Positions 1 through 13,300 of a DNA stretch of 64,000 bases are shown in pieces (positions within the stretch are counted from its first letter, which is position 1; each line of letters starts with the position of its first letter). The notes under the pieces were generated by a model. It saw nothing but the letters and a program-made list of their open reading frames with translations, made no database searches and was not told the origin of the DNA. Source of the stretch: Flavobacterium davisii (lineage in GTDB: Bacteria; Bacteroidota; Bacteroidia; Flavobacteriales; Flavobacteriaceae); the NCBI RefSeq assembly GCF_019565505.1, contig NZ_CP067378.1, positions 992,001 through 1,056,000 of the forward strand. The letters are read 5' to 3'. A program made the translations under genes and the position numbers.

Positions 1-566
1 GTCCAAGTAAATAAAATATTCGGAAAATCGCTTACCGCAATACTTTCATTTCTAGAAGGCGTATTGAGTAACGGAGGATCGTTGAGCATCAAATACAGTT
101 GAGCACAACTTTTTTGCGAAATTTTCTGATTAGTTAAAAAATCATATAACTCAAAACAAACAGTATACAAGCCCTCGGGCAACGCATTAGCATATTGCGA
201 AGGACTCATGCCTTCTAGGTTTTCCAATCGGAATAAGGGTGCCAACTCTAGGTTAGTCAACGTTAGCAATTCACCACCATTTATATATATCGGGTTCATG
301 CCTACCACCACCTCCGAACTCTGCGCCTGAATCCCGTTGCCTTGCACATACATTTTAAGTCGCACCTGACGATTGTTGATCCCAATATCAGTGGTATTAA
401 CCAATAAGCGCATTCTAACATCCATACTGTTAGCATAGTCTGACAATCGACTGCTATAAGGCACATGAAACACCGGTGTCATCTGTACCGGATACACCTG
501 CGACATACCCAACAATGAGGTGAAAAGTAGGAGTGATGCGATAATTTTTTGAACTATTTTCCCCAT
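1..566 (-). CDS. Secreted TANFOR-type surface protein (3' part cut off)
   Basis: The window edge removes the C-terminus; about 188 residues can be read on the minus strand from the ATG at 564-566. The N-terminus (MGKIVQKIIASLLLFTSLLG) is a signal peptide, so the protein is exported. The segment reading LPEGLYTVCFELYD, followed by KSCAQLYL and LNDPPLLNTP, resembles the conserved core of TANFOR domains, which occur in large surface proteins of Bacteroidota and have no known activity. It is the last visible gene of a same-strand surface cluster. The domain assignment is from memory of the family pattern, and the missing C-terminus could hold other domains. Confidence 0.6.
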   Translation of the reverse strand, partial: MGKIVQKIIASLLLFTSLLGMSQVYPVQMTPVFHVPYSSRLSDYANSMDVRMRLLVNTTDIGINNRQVRLKMYVQGNGIQAQSSEVVVGMNPIYINGGELLTLTNLELAPLFRLENLEGMSPSQYANALPEGLYTVCFELYDFLTNQKISQKSCAQLYLMLNDPPLLNTPSRNESIAVSDFPNILFTW

Positions 567-611
567 ATTTTTATATTTACTTAACCAAGTGTTTTATACT
601 GTATATTGTAT

Positions 612-716
612 TCTAAATTTCAAGTTTCAAGTTCAAAGTTTCAAATTCTAAACTCTAAATTCTAAATTCTAAACTCTAAATTCTAAACTCTAAATTCTAA
701 ACTCTAAATTCTAAAA
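612..716. repeat. 14-bp tandem repeat (minisatellite)
   Basis: About five tandem copies of AAATTCTAAACTCT, with degenerate copies such as AAGTTTCAAG at the left end, lie between two minus-strand genes. The repeat runs into the last codons and stop of the giant secreted protein gene (stop at 704-706). Such arrays usually vary in copy number by slippage. A second, unrelated 14-bp array lies at 61.3-61.6 kb. Confidence 0.8.
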
Positions 717-3700
717 CCTAACCTGATTCTCATTTTTAAATTTATACGTATACTCCGTTGTTTTTTTATTACCGGCAGACGATATTTTAAAGCTACCTCA
801 TAAAATCCAAAACGCATAAAAGTATATTCTTTACTTAAAAACTGATACGCTAAACTTGTTGACGTAATAGTCCCATTCACATAATCATTGACCACCTGAT
901 CTCTTAAATCCATCCAATCGGATTTATAAAGTAAAGGCAAATTATACTTAAATGGAAAATTTGATTTTAACCATTGCGTATTGGTGTCATTCTCTAAACT
1001 TGTCAGATAATAAGTACTTATTGGCAAAGCTTTTGCCGGAGGCAATCCTAGTTCATTCGTGTCACGATTTCGAAGGGTGTAACTGCCTGCTAAAGGGTAG
1101 GCTTTATACAAATAAGGAGCCATATCTGTAGTGTAATAGGTGTCATTTAACTTAGAAGTTGCCGTTAATAAAGGGGTTGTTTCACTATACATAGTCCCTT
1201 GTAAATCGGTTAAATCAAAAGCTTCTTGGCTATTCAAAGTATTACTCAAATAAATTACATCGGAATAAATCATACCAAAATTATAGTTTTGAGTAGGGGA
1301 ATGCTCCATTTTTTGCGTAAAAGTTTTGTATTTACTGGTTCCAAAACCATAACTTAAACGTTCAATTTCTCCTTCTTTAGATTGTGATTGTGCTTGGTTT
1401 TGAGTAATACTAATGTCATTATCACCTTCCGTTATGCTAGTCGTACTTGTACTAGCTGAGGTAGTGGCAACTGCACCTTTTAAACCACTAATAATAGCAA
1501 AACTATATTTTTTATCTTGCTCTATATTAGGTAATGTATAGGAAACCTCATTAGCATTTGTGTCATAGTTAAAAGCCGTAGTCAAACTTGTACCAGAAGG
1601 AAGGACTTTCATTTTTACTTGAGTTTCCCAACTAGGATCCTCAAATAAATAATCCTGTCCTCGTTTTAGTTTAATATACCCTTTATCATATTCTTCTTCA
1701 AAAAAGTATTTTTGATCGACCACAGGATACGAATATAAAATATTGGTTAACGGAATATAATTAGGCGCACCTCCCGTAGTAAATTCACGTTCTTCTAGTT
1801 CTTTAGCCACTTGACCATTTTGCATAACGGTCCTAAAAATTCCATTCTCAAGTTTTTGAAAACTTACTTCAACTTGAACTTTCAAAGGCTTATTAGGAGG
1901 TAATATATCAGTTGATATAAAATTGGCTCTATCTTTCATACTAGTCCATTCTATAGTACCAGCAACTTCCTTAGTGCCATCTAAAACCTTAAATTTTTCT
2001 AAAATAATTTTATAAGTCTGATCACCATCATCTTCAGGTATCACTATAGGCTCATTAACTTTCATTGCGAAAGTGGCTTGCGGTATAGTGAATACATCGG
2101 CTTTTTCTGTCCCTTTTTAGGACTTACGTCGGTTATTAATTTAATACCTCCTAAAGGACTTGCATTTTCAAAGATACATTCCTCTCCTATGGTTAGTTTA
2201 AATCGGAAACGTCCTTTTATCAACCCTCCTAAAATATTCATATATCCACCTACATAGCCACGCATCCAAAATGGATTAGGTAATTTAGCTTGCAACAAAA
2301 CCGCAGCGCCTCCAGATACAATTGGAATTTTCATGTTAATAAACAACAGTTTTACACGTATCCCTAATTCACCTTGTAAATAAGCATAAGACTGCCCGTT
2401 GGCATACCAGCCGTTAATCCCTACTTGATCACCCGTGTTGGAACAACGGGCTTCTCCGTAATCTTTCAGCATAATATCAAATCCTATACCTGCTTGAAAA
2501 CGTGCATAAAACAGCAAGAAACTCAAATCGCCCGTATCAAAATCCAAACTCGCTCCAAAAGCGAAACCACCTCCATTAGCCAACGCATTTTCATCACGCA
2601 TATAATTGAGAGATTGAGCATCTACTCCTAATATTTGCGCTACTATATCTGGCGGTGGTGGGCTACACGGTAGTTCAGTTCCTGCCATAAAATAACTGGT
2701 AGTTTTTAGACTAATTCCAGCAACACCCATCTTCACCCCACAACGATCGTCAGGAGTACCTATGTAGATATACCAATCCTGTGGGTCTTTATGAAAAACT
2801 GCCCAACCAGCACGACCTCCAGCTCCTACACCTGCTATAAAATTACCGGGGTATTAATGTAAACATCAAAAGTCCCATGCATCGATTTATTTTGAAAATC
2901 AAATTCGATGGCAGCTTCTACATTAATCCCTACTTTGTCTGATATTTCGCCGGGAATAGAGGTTTTGGCTTTGGGTAAAAATTTACTTGCAAAGGAACCG
3001 TTTAAACTAGATTCTGATACCCCCATAAAACTACTCATAGCAGCTGGACTCGATGCTACTTTATTCATCAAACCTGAAACACTTTTCAAACCCGGAATTT
3101 TAGCCATGATACCCCCTTTTCCAAATATGGCCAAAGTATTAATTCCACCACTGGTATTAAAGGCTATTTCAAATCCTGCTTCACCATCAAAAACTTCCTC
3201 TTTACCTATATGAAAATAAATTAAGGCTTTCAAACCTAGTCCTCTTGTTTCATCTGGAATATAACTCAATCCAGAAGGGGAAAACTCTGTAGGTGAAATG
3301 CCTTCTTTACGACGCATTTTATAATAGGCTCCTCCTCCAAAACCATTAATCATAAAAGGGGATGGGACTGCGGGCCATTTGGCAGAAGCATCAAAATACC
3401 AATACTTAAAGGTGGTTTTTCCAAATATGGCTTTAGCTTTAACTTTTACAACACTGACTACTTCTACATCTAAATCAGCGCTAAACCCATCACCATACGT
3501 GGGGTCGTTTTCCATCAGGATAAGCTGACCATTCATCTTAAACCCGCTAAAATCAGCCTTAATATTGATGGCGGATAAATCTAAACCATCATATTTCCAC
3601 TTCTGTCGAAAATTTTCTTCGTGTAATTTGGCTTTTATACCAATACGCGCTGTAGCTCCTGCTCCTATGCTCTCCATCAAATTCAGCCCCAAATCAAAAT

Positions 3701-5356
3701 CCAAACGTGCTGAGGATTGTTGCATACTAACTCCTATATTGCCTATAGAGACGGGAAAATTACCAAAACTTACGGTACCTGCATATCCCATATACTGTAC
3801 AGATATCACGGGACTTACAGTTTGTAATTGCAAATTTTGAAAGGTGATGCCTTTAAAATCAACTGTTTTTTTCCACTGCTGGTATCATCAGTATCCGATT
3901 TACTGGAACCTATTGATAGGCTACCGTGTAAATTTGCTTTTGGAAGAAAAGTACCGTTTGCTAATTTTAGAACAACGGAACTATTGGGTAATAAAGTCGC
4001 TTTGGCTTTCCATAAATCAAAACTTAAAGTATCTTTTGAGATTACCGTTAGTTGTTGCTCTTCTTTCGATATAAAACCTTTGTAGAGTAGCGCTTTCTTA
4101 TTTACAGTATTTGAATTTGTGTTAGAAGCTGTAGTATTAGTAGATGGTTTTTGTTTGGTTATCGGCAACAAAATTTGTCCATTCAAATTAGCTTTTACAA
4201 AATGATTAGCCGCTATTGTAACATCTATATGATCTAATGAATAAGCCCATGATTTCTGATCACTTGTAATTCCTTTTTCTAAAGGGAAAATATTGTCACC
4301 ATAAAAAGTTCCTGAAACACCAAATTTATCGATGATTAGTTTTGATGCCCCTAAGTGTATACGCTCTTTGGTTTGTTGGGTATCGGTAGTCTTAAATTCC
4401 TTGGGCAAACCTACATCAAATGTTTCTACATACACCCCTCGCCAAGCATTGGCGGTAGGCATTAATAAACCGTTCTTCTGATAATAATCAGGAAATTGTA
4501 CCGTAGGATGATTTTGCAAATCACTTAAATCCAATACTGCATTACTAACTAAAAATTGAAAATTCCCATCATAATTACTACCATTTCGCTTTTCTTTTAG
4601 AACAAAGGGTTGCAAGGATACATTGACTAAAATATCATTAAAATTACTCCCCATGATGGAGAACTCACCTTTTACTCTATTAGGCACTTGTTTGGTTACA
4701 CCATTATAATAGGTTTTAGGAACAGTTGTTCTAGCTTCGTTTACAACGCCATTTTCTAAAGGCAAAATCAAATCTCTTGAAAATTCAACAGCTCCTGAAA
4801 TTTTCATCTCTTTAAAACCATCACAGTCTATAGTAACATAAGTAAGCTCACTATTTACAGCTCCTGTTTTCATATCAAAACCGCCATAGAGCGAGAGTTG
4901 CCATTGGTTATTATTAAAAGGAATATCAATATTTCCTAACAATACTAATTTCGCATCACCTATAATTCCACCTTGATGTGAAAGCTTTATATTATCTGCT
5001 CCAAAAAACAATTGCACTGGGGTACCATCGGCTTTGGTTTGTGGTAAATCCACACGACAAAAAACGGTTAGCATGGTATATTCAGGCGTAAAAGTAGCCT
5101 TTGTAACTCCTACTGAATATTGTACATTACTTACGGTTTTTCTAATCCCTATAGGTAATTCAACTAATTCTTGATTTGCAAAACTATTTACCCATCGGTC
5201 TGTTTTTTCAATCTTAGCAAAACTGGCCTCCGCCATACCCTTAGTATTAGGACTTTGTTGGGCGTAAGCAACAAACATAAAAAAATAGAGTAGCCAGCTG
5301 AAAATACTTTGTTTGTTTTTCATGTGGTATAGGTTGAAGTTGTTTTTAGTTTTCAA
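704..5356 (-). CDS. Giant secreted protein, about 1,540 aa, split by four frameshifts
   Basis: Four reading-frame segments join into one protein when single bases are restored near 3866-3872 (T7 on the plus strand), 2839-2842, 2802-2804 and 2102-2106. Across the joins the text is continuous, for example INTPV-NFIAGVGAGGRAG and then AVFHKDPQDWYIYIGTPDD. The start may be the internal Met at about 5323 (MKNKQSIFSW), which opens a good signal peptide ending VAYAQ. The rest is rich in beta-strand-like and glycine-rich stretches with a CSPPPPD segment. No domain is recognised. It lies 12 bp after the beta-barrel gene and is probably co-transcribed with it; a role in the cell envelope is inferred from signal and neighbours only. 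Confidence 0.7.
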
Positions 5357-5367
5357 TTGCTAATCGT

Positions 5368-7053
5368 TTAAAAATTATAACCGTAATTAAAATTAACCGT
5401 CAATTCATTCAAATTTTGTTGTGAGCTATTTTTAAACATTTGAATAGCCCCCAATGAAAATATATGCTTTTTAAAAGCAGTATAGTTAGTCATAAGTTTC
5501 AATCCTAACACAGAATTGTGTTGTGAACCTGTTATATTGGAGTTGTATAGCAGTCCTAAATTACTATTCATTTTATCTTTCATTAATTTTTTAGAAAGAC
5601 TTATAGCACCTCCTTGTGCATGACTACTCATGGAACTAACAGTATTTGAGGTGTAATTTAAAGAGGTATTCAATGCCATTTTAATCGGTACAAATTGTAA
5701 GGTATGAGTCAAATTGTAATTTTGTACTTGACTGGTTTGCCCTTTTCTAATAATCCCCCTTGTTCATTAGCTTGTCCTGAAATGTTGTAATTGAAATTTA
5801 AATTATGGTTCTTTTTCTTACCAAAAGTATAATTCATACCTAAAGTAGCATTTTGAGAAAGTTGTCTAAAATTTAAAGTGTCAGCGGGAGTTAAGTTAGG
5901 ATTATTGATATAATCAAATTGACTCAAATTTCTATTCGTATACGTTGTAAAATTAGAATAACTCCCTGTAAAGTTAAGTTTACTGTTAGCTTGAAAACTT
6001 GCATTTAAAGAACCAACTAATCGTTTGGTGTTTTGTTTTTTCTGCCCAGCTACGTCATCTCTTTGAAAACCTATAGAACTGTTCATTTGCAATTTTTCGC
6101 TCAAAAATGCGCGCGATAAATTCATACTTATATTTTCTAAATCATTACTAAAAAATAAAGCACCTAAAGTTTTATAATTTGGATCTACACGCTCGTATGC
6201 TATCCCTAATTTTGTCTTCTGGATAGTATAATTTATGTTTGCTTTTACTGCTTTTAATACAGAGGTGTTTTCACGTATCGATAGCTTAGTTGAAATAAAA
6301 TCGGATTCATTTAAAATTTTGGAACGCAAGTCTTCACTTAGTAAGGATACTGCATATTCAATTGTAAAATCTAAATTTTGAACCAAAGACGAGGAAAAAT
6401 TTAAACTGCTTACTAAATTCTCTTTTGGGCTAACCTGTTTACTATCAAAATTTTCATGGATTGAGTTAAGATTGTCTTTTGCATAAAAACCTATCCATTC
6501 TAGACGGTATTTGGATTGGGTATAGCCTATTTTCATTCCATATCCCATACGTTGGAAAACGGGTACTTTAGTAGCACTTTCATTACTTTCAATAGCTTTG
6601 ACTAGTTGTCCACCCATCATCGCAAACTTAAAGCGCCCTTTGGGACTCAATTCTAACCCGCCTCCTCGAAAAGGATGCCCACTTAAAGTATATGGGGAAA
6701 AATTCATACTCACATCACCAATATAGGCTTTTACCCACTTATACTTAGGCATTAAACTCAATCTGTTAAAATTAAATGGTACAGTATAGCCCAAATTATT
6801 ACCTTGATTAGTCAGGGTATAAGATAGGGGCATACTAAATGAAAATGCAGAAACACTCATGTTTCCAGATAACAAATAGGTGAATGGCAAACGGTTATTG
6901 CTCCCATTTGTTGCAAAAAAAAACACTGTTGGCATTTATTCCTCCAGTCACTTTGAAATTTATTTTCTTAAAATTTTCTATATCAACTTCCTGTCCTTTT
7001 CCAGTAGTGATACCTAACAAAAAAATAACAAGAAAAAAACAGTAATTTTTCAT
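5368..7053 (-). CDS. Outer-membrane beta-barrel protein, split by two frameshifts
   Basis: The ATG at 7051-7053 opens a signal peptide (MKNYCFFLVIFLLGITTGKG). Reading then passes through a T-run (plus-strand A9 at 6915-6923) where one base is missing, continues for about 400 residues, shifts again near 5740-5746, and ends in NFNYGYNF. Alternating polar and hydrophobic stretches (such as LNFTGSYSNFTTYTN) and a terminal Phe are typical of outer-membrane barrels. No precise family is recognised; it is not an obvious PorP/SprF or TonB receptor. It lies 5 bp from the PKD lipoprotein gene and 12 bp from the giant secreted protein gene, so it may anchor or export one of them (inference). Confidence 0.65.
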
Positions 7054-7058
7054 GTATT

Positions 7059-8407
7059 TTATTGTTTCTGTACTTTGATATCACAAACTATATAAGAGTT
7101 TGTACCGTTAGTAATCATATTTTTTATTTTAATTGCTCCTTTTCTACCGTCTTTTGTTTTAAATAAAACAATTCTAGGCAACTGCTTTCCAAACCCTTGA
7201 GCACCTGCTAGGTTGCTTGTTATTAATAACGGTTGTAATGGACTATCGTTTTGCATGGCATTAAACTGTGATTCACTAAAATTTAGTCCACAATTACATA
7301 ATTCTTGAGAATTGATAAAAATGGTTTGTTGTGCATTGCTTAACGCTAAAAAACCATAGTTTTGAACCTGATGAGGGGAAATAAAAGCATTTGAATTGAA
7401 AGTACTATTTAATCCTTGAAAAGCGATATCTATTAAGCCACTATTCTGTACATTAACCTCATTTGAACTATAGGTCTGCTGTGTGATAGTAGAGAAAAAA
7501 GCACCATAACTATTGTTTTGATGAGCTGAATTAATACCTAATTTGACGTCATTGAAAATATATAAATTAGTATTAGGGTATATGGTAATGTTTTTAGTTG
7601 TACTTTGATTTGTTTTACCATTACTTGCATTTAAGTTAATGGAATAAGTGCCGGTGTATTAAATGTAATAGTAGGATTATTTAGATTCTGATTATTAATT
7701 TGTCCGCCATTTGCCTGCCATATATAATGCGTTGCACTAATACTGCTATTATTCATTTTCAAAGTAACAGGTGCCTGATAATCTGTATCTGCCACTGCTA
7801 CATCCCATGAAAAGTCACTAACCAATAAAGGAGCAACCTCAACTTGACCATCTATAGTTTGATTTTCAAATCCGTTAGTTATTGTTAAGCTAATTTTATG
7901 CTTACCCGGTGTAGTGAAAATGACATGCGGTGGGTGTTGACCCGAGAACGTGGCAGGATTTCCATCTTCAAATTGCCAATTGTAAGTTATACCCTGTCCT
8001 GTAGTTAAATTCGAAATTTGAACTTCAACAGGCGAAAAATTATCTTGTATAACACCATAGGTAAATTTAGCATTTAAGGCGTCTTTGATCACTATTGTTT
8101 TTTCAATTATCTTAGATTCACCATCACTATTGGTAGCTGTCAACTTAATTTTGTAAGTCCCGGGCTGGTTATATAAAATTTCCCCCGGCTTAGCAACCGT
8201 TGATGTGGCTGGATTTCCTCCTTCAAATTCCCATTGAAATGTTTCTGCACCTTGTAGCTTATTATCTATACGAATCAAAACAGGTACTGATTCATCGGCA
8301 TTGACAAATTGAGTGGTAAAATCACCTTCTATTGGAATAAAAGATTCTTGGTAGCAGGAGATTGTAAGAATTAAAATGATAAATAATACAACTTGTTTAA
8401 ATTTCAT
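7059..8407 (-). CDS. PKD-domain surface lipoprotein, one frameshift
   Basis: The start MKFKQVVLFIILILTISC gives a lipobox (LTISC), so this is a predicted lipoprotein. At least three PKD-like repeats follow; the signature W-x-F-E-x-G-x-P near residues 60 and 145 and the endings PGTYKIKLTATN and PGKHKISLTITN are visible. One base is missing near 7651-7652, where the fourth repeat (TPG-TYSINLNASNG) continues in another frame; the protein then runs to the stop at 7059, about 449 aa in all. Its C-terminal 180 residues contain ELCNCGLNF and have no recognised domain. PKD domains are extracellular beta-sandwiches that bind proteins or glycans. Confidence 0.75.
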
Positions 8408-8436
8408 CTTTTAAAATTAAAATTGAATTTCAAAAA

Positions 8437-9510
8437 TTAATAAACAACTTTCACTTTGATTGGATTGCTTTTATAAGGACCACTCTTTACATACACTTCT
8501 CCATCAAAATAAGTCTTGTTTGCATCTGTAAAAATTGAAGCTTTAGACAAAGGTGGTATTTTGTATAATAGTTTTGTCTCACTCGAACTTATATCATTAT
8601 AATCCTGATTATTATTTTCATAAATACCACAACTTAAATTATATTCATTTTTAATGTCTTTAAAGACTAAATAAGTTCCTGTTTGAACATTTGACAATCC
8701 ATCAAAGGGTAATATCCCTGTAGCAATTTTATATCTAAAATTTATTCCTTCCAATTTTAATTCCTCTCCACTATTAAATACACTTTTGTTAATTGAATTT
8801 ATTTGTGGCAATTGTTGCTCTAATATCACAATATCCTTTTCATGGTAATTAGCTATTCCGTTGGTGTATTTGATAGAAAAATAATATATCCCCTGAGGAA
8901 TCGTTTTAGGGATTGTGAATGCTATTGTATTGTTTATAACCTGAAAATTTATTGAATAGCTGACCATTGTTGTCTTATTCTCTAAAAAAACTTGTTTAAC
9001 AGTGTTTGAATATGGATCATTTGTGATTGAATTGGTCGTATTCTGAAAATATAAATAATCAGGGGTGTCATGGATTATTGAATAGGTAGTACTGTCAACA
9101 GATTTCAAACCTCTAAAAACTTTATTTCTAACCAAAAAAACATCGGTGTAAATTTGATTTGTCTTTTTGTTTTTTATAGAAACAGTATAATCTCCATATT
9201 CTAGTTTTGGAATTCTCAAATAGATCCTTTGAGCAATTTTATCACCATTTGTCCAACCATACATCGTGGTTTCTATTCTATTAATTCCAGTCGGAAAATC
9301 TTCCTTCCCATTTGATAATTTAATTTCCCAATCTTCAATTTTTTTATCAAAATCAATTGCTAAAAAAGTAAGCTCACTTTCATTAATATTTGGTAACAAC
9401 ACATCATTCTCGAATTCAAGGAATCTAAAAATTTTTACTGTTTCGTCTTCTGATTTTTTGCTACAACTTAAAAGTACTAATCCAATTAGTAAGGTATATA
9501 ATGTTTTCAT
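8437..9510 (-). CDS. Lipoprotein with IPT/TIG-like C-terminal domain
   Basis: A 357-residue intact frame. The start MKTLYTLLIGLVLLSC is a lipoprotein signal with Cys16. The C-terminal third contains LPQINSINKSVFNSGEELKLEGINF, with the 'x-I-x-S-x-x-x-x-x-x-G-x-x-x-x-x-G-x-x-F' spacing of IPT/TIG immunoglobulin-like domains. The central part is beta-rich and unrecognised. It lies 30 bp upstream of the PKD lipoprotein gene on the same strand, so probably the same transcript. Function beyond the cell surface cannot be told. Confidence 0.7.
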   Translation of the reverse strand: MKTLYTLLIGLVLLSCSKKSEDETVKIFRFLEFENDVLLPNINESELTFLAIDFDKKIEDWEIKLSNGKEDFPTGINRIETTMYGWTNGDKIAQRIYLRIPKLEYGDYTVSIKNKKTNQIYTDVFLVRNKVFRGLKSVDSTTYSIIHDTPDYLYFQNTTNSITNDPYSNTVKQVFLENKTTMVSYSINFQVINNTIAFTIPKTIPQGIYYFSIKYTNGIANYHEKDIVILEQQLPQINSINKSVFNSGEELKLEGINFRYKIATGILPFDGLSNVQTGTYLVFKDIKNEYNLSCGIYENNNQDYNDISSSETKLLYKIPPLSKASIFTDANKTYFDGEVYVKSGPYKSNPIKVKVVY

Positions 9511-9824
9511 TGTAAAAGTTTATTTATTAAAAATGGATATTTGACCTTTATTCTTTTTCAAAATCTATATTGGAAAAGAAAGCATGATTATTAGAATAAC
9601 GAAAATTCACCAATAGATAAAAACTGTCGAACTCTTAATAAAAAAATAAGTCAATTGCCTTTTATATTTTTTTCGCTGTATTTATTGCAAACGAAAAATT
9701 GAATTTTAAAAAAAATCACTTTAGTTAATAAAAACTGTCTGAAAAATTGAAAAAAACTTTATTAAATCACTTCTACAATGTCAGAAATAAAAAAGTCACA
9801 CCCTTTTCAGACAGCCTAAAGTAA
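9511..9824. other. Intergenic region with a spaced inverted repeat
   Basis: No gene is visible in these 314 bp. An 11-bp inverted repeat, CTGTCTGAAAA at 9735-9745 and its complement at 9804-9814, is separated by 58 bp. It could be the remnant of a small insertion or a long-loop terminator after the lipocalin-like gene. This is the only wide gap inside the surface cluster, so it may carry a promoter for the downstream lipoprotein genes; no clear TAnnTTTG box was found. Confidence 0.4.
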
Positions 9825-10292
9825 TTATTTTTTGATGTAGTATTCTACTGTTTTGTCTAAAACACCGTCATTGTTTTTATCCGAATCTGTATAGCTAAGT
9901 TCTAATTCCGTAGAAGAAATCTTTTCAACAGTTACAGTTACAGTTTTATTTGGTCTAATAACAGTTAGTTTCTTTGTTCCATTATCATATTCATATGAAC
10001 TAATTGTTGAAGATGATTCTTTTACACAACTTTCTACTTGATTTACAATTTGAGTGTAATAAGATTCAGTAGTCACTTTTTTTTCCATAGTGAATTCAAT
10101 AAACCCATTTCTTTCACATGCAGTGGTAATTTTTTCTGATATTTTAGAACCATCTTTACCAGAAGTAACAGTTACATTTTGTTTTTGCCATTTTCCTACT
10201 ACCGACACTTCTGGAGTTGTTGGAGTTGAATCTTCTTTTTTACTACAAGCTACTAAGGCAATTCCTGCCAACATAAAAATGCTTTTTTTCAT
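9825..10292 (-). CDS. Small lipocalin-like lipoprotein
   Basis: 155 residues. MKKSIFMLAGIALVACSKKEDS is a clear lipoprotein signal with a lysine-rich segment after the cysteine. The mature part starts VVGKWQKQNVTV, the usual opening strand of Bacteroidota lipocalin-like (DUF4923-type) domains. Two cysteines (TTACERN and ESCVKES) could form a disulfide. An acidic DSDKNNDGVLDKT loop resembles a calcium-binding loop. The gene lies 18 bp after the SprB-repeat gene and is probably co-transcribed with it. Ligand unknown. Confidence 0.65.
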   Translation of the reverse strand: MKKSIFMLAGIALVACSKKEDSTPTTPEVSVVGKWQKQNVTVTSGKDGSKISEKITTACERNGFIEFTMEKKVTTESYYTQIVNQVESCVKESSSTISSYEYDNGTKKLTVIRPNKTVTVTVEKISSTELELSYTDSDKNNDGVLDKTVEYYIKK

Positions 10293-10310
10293 TTTAAAAT
10301 TTTTATAGAA

Positions 10311-13300
10311 TTAATAAATAATAATTTTTTTGACTAAAGTTTCTTTAGCTGTTTCCAATATTAAAGCATAAGTTCCAGCAGCTAGTGAACTATTAAAATC
10401 TAAAACATAACTCTTTTGTCCGTTCTCACTTTTCTCCAATATAGGCTGTTGACCATTAATGGGGTAAAGTCGTAATTTAATAGGACTTGATTCCGCTAAT
10501 TTTACTATGGTTTGAAAATCACCATTACTAGGATTTGGGGTTACTAGAAATTCCGTGATAAATGGTTGCGCTTCATTTCCGATTGTAGGATTTATCAATT
10601 TAGGTTCTACATTTATTGTTTTGGAATATAAAGCATAACAATCTCCTTGAGTTTGTTTCAATGAAATAGTATAACTACCTAAACTCGTAAATTTTAAAAC
10701 AATATACTTTTCATTCTGATTTACTATCGTTACTGTATTAGGTATTTCCCAACTCGTATTTTCACCTAGTGGATTACTTGCGTTTATTAATATTACCTCA
10801 TCGTTTAAATAGGCTTGTGAAGTCAAGAAAAATTCAGAAGATATAGCTACGTTACTGGTTTTTAAAACGAAACTATCTTGACCTAAACATCCTTTAGAAC
10901 TTGTAACCTTAGCTGTATAGGTGTCTGCTTGTGTCAAACTAACTTTGGCACTATTAGAACTAAAACCTTGAGTTGAGGTCCAATTATACTGCGCTTGAGG
11001 ATCTGGGATACTTATATCTAAATCTAGTTGCTGACCATTACACAAAGTCCTATTCCCTCCTAAATTAACCACAATAGGATCCGGATTGTCTAATTTGAAA
11101 TTCTTATAATAGGTACACCCTTTAGAATCTACTACTGTTAATTGATAATCACCAGAAGTCAAACTTACTATATCTTTTGTATTCCCTCCGGTACTCCAAC
11201 TATAAGTATAGGGAGGAGTACCACCCGTCACAGTAGTAATTATACTACCATCAACACCATCATGACACGTAGGTGAAGTAACGATTCCATTAATTACAAC
11301 ACCATTGGGCTGATCAATCAACATACTCCCTTGCACAAAACACCCTTTGGCATCAACTACTTTTACAAAATAATTATTAGCGATCAAATTAGTAATTTGT
11401 GCTGTAGTGGCTCCCGTTGTCCATTCGTAAGTATAAGGTGGTGTTCCGCCTTTAGGTATTGCTGTAATCCAACCGTTATTTCCTGCACTACAACTAATAT
11501 CACTTTTTTGGAATTGTAATTCTAATTTTGAAGGCTGTGGCATAAACTGAATGACAGGGGTTTCTTGGCTAATTACATTGTTGACATATATACCCAAACG
11601 AATTCCATTTTTATCTTCCACATTAAGCGAATAATTCCCATGGTTTAAATATTGTGCAGTCGCATCCTGATCATTCCAAATTTCCCAACTGCCATCCAAC
11701 TTTTGTTTACTCCATATATATTTATAAGGTAAACCATTGTTGTCAGAACCTGTAAATGGAACTCCACCAGTAACCGTGGCTTGTAAAATTCCATCTTGCG
11801 ATTCATCTCGTTGTCCATCAACTGGATTTAAATCAGCTTCATTACCAAACACATTGGTTACATTACAAGAAATACTGCGTAAAACATTTAATTTTACAAC
11901 GATAGGGTCGGGCTGATTTAAAAACTGAGTAGAATTAGCCACTGTACAACCATCTTTATTCGTTGCACTCGTATAATTTTTATCCCTTACCGTTAGTGTA
12001 TAAGTATCCGAAGGTATGCCTGTTAAAGTAAGATAATAAACTTTAGCTGTTGCATCATAATAAGGCGTAATATTGGTTTGCAAAACCCCCTTACTATTTT
12101 TCCATTCATAAGCATAACTATGATCGTCAAAAGGTGTTCCGCCTTTAATTGCTACTACTAATTGACCATTTGTGCCACCATAAAAAGTAGGTTGTTTGAT
12201 CGAAGTATACGATAATGAAACAGCTTCTTGGGGTTGCTGTATGGTTTCACTCAATTTTAAAATAGCGCCATTAGGTTGCAAGGCATTACAACCTTTCCAG
12301 TCACGGACTTGTATCGTATAAGTCTCTTTGGTAAGTCCCATAAGAGTATGTGAAAACTCTGTGTCAAAACCTTTCCATGTCAAACCGTTATCTAATGAAA
12401 AACAATATCTTGATAAACCATTAATACCTTTGCAACCATCTTTGGTATCTTTTTCTAATTTATTACCCCCATTAGCTTCTATTTTAATAACACCATCTTG
12501 ACCGCCATGGCACCAAATATCGGTTTTAGTGAGTTTGAAGGTTACTACAGGTATTTCATTTATTTCGAATTCAATTTTATGTTTCTCTCCTTGAGTATAA
12601 GTCTCGTGTCCATCAATTGCTCCAATCCCAAGATTTAATCTATATTTACCAGCAGGCAGATTTTTTATAGTCATGGATTTTCTGTCATTTGATAAATTCA
12701 AATTTGGATTACCAGTTAATGCCCCTGAAGAAGTTTGATCTGCATTAGTCCCAATATTAAACAAATTATATCCTAAAATTTCCGTATCCAATAATGCTCT
12801 ATCGAAATTTACAATAACACTTCCATCAGTCTCTTTATAACATTTTGGACTAGTTGGAACAACGCTTAATATATGTGGAGCTGACTTTCTATATTTTAAG
12901 GCAATAATTTTTCCTTGCTCATTGGCATGTGAAACTTTGGTTGTGACTCTTATGTAGAAATAACTATCTATCAAACTATTTGGGAGAAAATCGCTTGATT
13001 TAATTTGTAAAAAATTTTTACCTGAAGTGTTTGCTGGTAAGTCAATCCAAGGTCCAGTAGGAGAAGCTGAATATTGCCAAAAATAATACTTTTTTTCTAT
13101 ATCATTAATTTCTGGAATTATAATACTGTCGTCATCCCCTATAATATTATTTGCAAGATCAGTATTAATTAAATTTATCACTGGGTAGGTGTTTAAATTC
13201 AACCAGCCATTAAACCATCTAGCAAAAATTTCAGTATTTTGATACGTAACATCGGCTACTTTTTGGACACCTACACTATGTTCCCAAAGACTCTCAGTAT

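Noticed and set aside
5368..7053. PorP/SprF-type T9SS partner of the SprB-repeat protein
   Set aside because: It is a probable outer-membrane barrel, but the characteristic PorP/SprF sequence features were not found.
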